DNA of 64,000 bases from positions 12,893,242-12,957,241 of the forward strand of contig CM021322.1 in assembly GCA_010645155.1 (NCBI GenBank), written 5' to 3'. Below, one piece after another: positions 60,579 to 64,000 of this stretch (positions are counted from its first letter, which is position 1; each line of letters starts with the position of its first letter). Under the pieces are notes generated by a model. That model did not search any database, was not told where the DNA came from, and saw only the letters and a list, made by a program, of their open reading frames with translations. The stretch is from Tigriopus japonicus. Taxonomy: Eukaryota > Arthropoda > Copepoda > Harpacticoida > Harpacticidae. The position numbers and the translations under genes were made by a program.

Positions 60579-61095
60579 TTATTGTTTGTTACCTATTGCT
60601 CATCATATGAGAATAAAAACACTTAATGAAATCGGACATTTTGTGTGGGTAAAAGTTATTTTCTTAGTGTTCGATTTATCATTAAAAATTTCAAAATCAA
60701 TTTCACCTTCTCTTATTTCTTATTTTTTCATTGTTTTTGTTGAGTATTATTTTTGCATTTTAGGGCAGTTTTTGTGGAAATTTGCTATTTTGTTTCCTCA
60801 TTTCTGAAAGCAATAAACATTTATTTGCCTTTGACATGACTGATTGATTAAACCAAAAGTACACTTCACCTCTTTTCTTTCTCCTTTCAAAAGGCCTGCT
60901 TATGATTTCTTTCAGTTGAGATTTCCTTAGTAAATTTAGCACTCAAGCCCTGGACACTATTATCTGATGTGATAAAAGATCTATTGTGAGTAAGAAGTTA
61001 ATGATTTTTTTACACCACAGGTAAGAAAATTGCTTATTCCAAAGTAGTAACATTTCTCATTGACATTTGTATCTCAAATATTGCCAATGGATAAC

Positions 61096-61860
61096 TCAGG
61101 CACAGATTTCTGACAACTTTTTTTTCTTTCCGATGGGGTCAACTTCCTTGTCTCCATAGTAGTAAAATGAGCAAGCGCTTTGTTTCAAACATGTCTTCGT
61201 TGCCTTTTCTATTTTTTGGACACCGTTTGAACTAGTAGGTGCCCAAATGGGAGAGGCATATTCGAGATGTGCTTGCACAATAGATTTATACAATGTCAGC
61301 ATTGTGTTTCGGTCCCTAGCACAGATCATATAATGACTAGATGTCGCATTGGCCCGTTCCGTCGGCGAGAGAAAAGTGACACCACTTGGCCCAGCTGCGC
61401 TAGCTTCGAAATCTCAGGGCGACCGCGTGCTCAGAAGTAACGACTCTCACTCGCGTCGAGAGCAAAGTGCGTACGGTACGTTGAGTTTGTTCAGGAATTG
61501 GCCACGCTGGCAAAATTTTGAAAAGTTCAAAATTCCCACCATTTTGGGGTGAAGTGTTATGTACCAGCTGATGAAGCAAAGTTGTCCACCTTTTTCTCGC
61601 ACGAAGCGAGGTCTAGCCATTATATGGTCTGTGGTCCCTAGCCTTAAATATTCGGTATATCCTTCCAAACGTTTGGAAGGCTTGTGTGACCTTTATCTGA
61701 ATATGGCTGACTTTGATTATGTGAACTATTTTGAACCATGACTGACTGGAAATCTACCCATATGTAGGTTGTTCCAAAACTGTGATGAAGGTGTGTTAAA
61801 TCCTTACTTACTCAATATTTTCACAACAATTCTTCAAAATGATTCTTTCACAACACACAT
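61096..61860 (-). pseudogene. non-LTR reverse-transcriptase C-terminal remnant interrupted by a MITE
   Basis: Minus strand reads VTQAFQTFGRIYRIFKARDR (about 61700-61640), is interrupted at 61321-61632, and resumes NTMLTLYKSIVQAHLEYASP, IWAPTSSNGVQKIEKATK. This is the KSxVxxHLEYxSPIW block of Jockey/CR1-type reverse transcriptases. Confidence 0.8.
61321..61632. mobile_element. 312-bp MITE with perfect 10-bp target duplication
   Basis: Ends ACAGATCATATAATGACTAG and the complement of ACAGACCATATAATGGCTAG; flanked on both sides by GGTCCCTAGC (61311-61320, 61633-61642). A 9-11-bp duplication suggests Mutator-like or another long-target superfamily, not hAT or Tc1. Confidence 0.85.
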
Positions 61861-62600
61861 TTGGTCCGCCTACCCTGATTTATTTTGAACATCTTTTTCT
61901 GTACCTTTAAGTGTCGTAAGAAAGGACTACTCTTGGTTTTAGTAAGCCAACTTTTGTTGTTACTTAAAGTAAAGAATCTGCTGTCACTTACCATTTAACG
62001 TTAAAAACAAATTTGATTCACAACTTCTAATCGCAGAATTGAAAATGTCTCGGATAGTAATTCATAATATTGTTGCAACTATACTGTGCCATGACTTCCC
62101 CTCAAATCATGTTACATCCTTGGAACTATTCTAGTTGCATTGATCGTCACCGCTCTCTTCACTTCATCATGATCTTGTCTATACCAAATGACAACCATAA
62201 AGAAATACAAAAAACAGTTGCTGTACATAGCTGTTCTGTGATTTTGAAGCCATACCGTCTATAAAAAAGATATCGTAAGTGAACATTTTTATGACAATTT
62301 TAAGGTGGATACATTTGGTCCGCCCGCCCTGTTAAAACATAGATACATTTTGATTCTGATAAAACAGATGCATTGTGATTCATAAGCGATTCTAGAAGGA
62401 TCAAGTTCAAAATGGACTTAAATCGAAACTTGAAACATTAACCAATTTTTTTCAAAACTTTTTTTCAAAAAGTATTAACCAACTTTGAGCGTCTTTAGTA
62501 CTACAAAATATTTTTTTAGGTGCCTTTTAAGGGATATTTTTTTATTCTGGGCAATTCTGACATAAGCTCTAAAACTCAAAAAATTTCATTTATTTTTGCA
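61861..62600. other. repeat-like DNA without supported gene
   Basis: ACATTTGGTCCGCCTACCCTG (about 61858-61878) and ACATTTGGTCCGCCCGCCCTG (about 62312-62332) are near-identical direct copies that resemble ends of a CAGGGYRGGCGGACC element. Paired opposite ends not found. Confidence 0.45.
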
Positions 62601-62639
62601 ATATTGAAAAGCTACATGAAATCCTTGGGAATTTGTTTT

Positions 62640-62957
62640 TTCATATAACTAGCTTTTTTCGGCCTTTTGGGGGTCAAAAATGGGCCATTCAGAGTCAAAT
62701 GATTCAGCTGTTGATTAATGAATCTTTATTCAATTTGAATTCATAAGGTAAATAAATGGTCTCTAAATATGGCTTGAATAGTTTGTTAAAAAAATGTTAT
62801 AATTAAAAGGTTTTTAGGTATATAACTTTTTCGCTGAGCCTAAACTTATATTATACAAAAAAGTAAAGTTGTTTCCCATTCAATTGTGGATCCAAAAAGT
62901 GCCATGATGTCTTTGGGTATTTTGATTCAAAACTAAAAAGCCTTTCGGAACACCGTG
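62640..62957 (-). mobile_element. fragment of the transposon family at 8612-10109
   Basis: On the minus strand it begins CACGGTGTTCCGAAAGGC and follows the left 250 bases of the 8612 element (ATACCCAAAGACA; TTAATTATAACATTTTTT; CATATTTAGAGACCATTTA). TA follows the end at 62958-62959. The other end is missing. Confidence 0.75.
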
Positions 62958-64000
62958 TATATGTGAAAAAGGTGCTGTAAATGGCAATCTTTAAGATGCA
63001 TGTGTTTTTGTTCACTACGATTTTCCACACTTCTGTGATCAAAATCAAAACTCCGGAGGATGAAAACAAATGGTGGTCATGAATGGGCTATTTTCAAAAT
63101 CAACATGTGAAAAATCGTCGTCGGCTAATTGTTGAACTGGGAGGTTATTTTTTTCCAAGCTTGCAAGCGATCTGTTTTGGCAATCACATGTGGTTAAACT
63201 GAAGTTTAATCTCAAATTTCAATCGCAAATTAGAGATGATTTATTTAGGTGCTCCGTTTCCTTCGAACGCTCTGTACATCGGCCAAAACACTTGGAGGAA
63301 CACGATTGGCAATTATTATAGGGGAATTTTCCACGTTATTGTTTAAATGCGAAGCTTTTAAAAAGTGGGTCTTCTGTTGATATTTGCTCTTTTCTCAGTC
63401 TCTCGAAGGATTCGTGCCCAGGTTTCCTAACCTGGCTCGACAACACTTTTGCACGGACTCCAAAAAATAAAGGTCAACCCTTGACTCTGCATTAAAAAAA
63501 ATCGAAATCTTAAAAGTGGCATGAAATGCATTGTTAGTGCATCCAGTCTGCCTTACCACGGACAGTCTAGCTCTTGCATTTCCCTTGTACAGGAACAAGA
63601 ATTCAGGTCATTTCGTCAGTCCAAGAGAAGAAGTTGTCATGCCAATTACTCATTCAAGGGAGCAAGATAAAGACCGTACTTTGGGACCACTGTGCACTTA
63701 CTTTCTGCGTCAATGCACATGTTCCAAGTAAGTGAGACACGTTGGTGTCCCCCCGAGTCAGCGCAGAGTTAGTTGCGCATCTCACCGATGAGAAGTGGAT
63801 AAGTGTGTCTCTTCAGCACCATCCATCAAGAGAGGATCAGACATAAACATCTGACTACTTTCTCATGTGCGCTGCGGGAACTAGTCTGCACTCACGCCTA
63901 TTGGGAAGATGATCGGCTCTTGAGATTTCCATGAACCTGCTGGCGCATGGACCATGGATGGATGGAGTAAGAGGATGGATGATTGCCCAAGCTTCAACAT
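62958..64000. other. no supported gene
   Basis: Short frames only. 63900-64000 has GGAT-type repeats near the window end. Nothing recognisable. Confidence 0.5.

Noticed and set aside
61096..61329. 77-codon minus-strand frame as an intact gene
   Set aside because: It is only the tail of a reverse transcriptase interrupted by a MITE.

Overview
This is a eukaryotic, AT-rich, intron-rich and transposon-rich window. The evidence points to an invertebrate, probably an arthropod and possibly a crustacean. It has a RUNX/Runt-family gene ending in the Groucho-binding VWRPY tail, long introns with simple repeats, and many hAT, Tc1/mariner and non-LTR remnants. The organism assignment is inference; no rRNA or mitochondrial marker is present.

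Layout. 0.6-10.1 kb is a transposon graveyard. Minus-strand non-LTR retrotransposon fragments (about 1.45-3.15 kb and 6.40-8.00 kb) flank a mariner-type transposase gene (3.2-6.4 kb). That gene is split by a hAT-like element carrying its own foldback element. A second hAT-like element (6466-7592) interrupts an endonuclease fragment, and a third (9114-9683) sits inside another DNA transposon (8612-10109). 11.67-38.96 kb is one plus-strand RUNX gene in six exons (754 codons, every intron phase 1). Its introns hold microsatellites, several short hAT-like elements and one broken protein-like stretch at 19.57-20.11 kb. 39-53 kb has no confident gene: repeats, two unassigned minus-strand open frames, a short hAT element, a large nested foldback and a plus-strand reverse-transcriptase fragment. 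53.67-60.51 kb holds a second plus-strand gene which I reconstruct from splice phases as five exons (455 codons). It encodes a predicted type II membrane protein with a disordered cytoplasmic tail, one membrane span, a juxtamembrane coiled coil and a C-terminal fibronectin type II domain. The last 3.5 kb contains retrotransposon and MITE remnants.

The two genes show no obvious functional link. The strongest candidates for something undescribed are the fibronectin-II membrane protein and a recurring architecture in which unrelated hAT-like element families each carry their own short motif repeated inside both ends. Two assembly gaps are each flanked by near-identical direct repeats and look like collapsed or duplicated haplotype joins.
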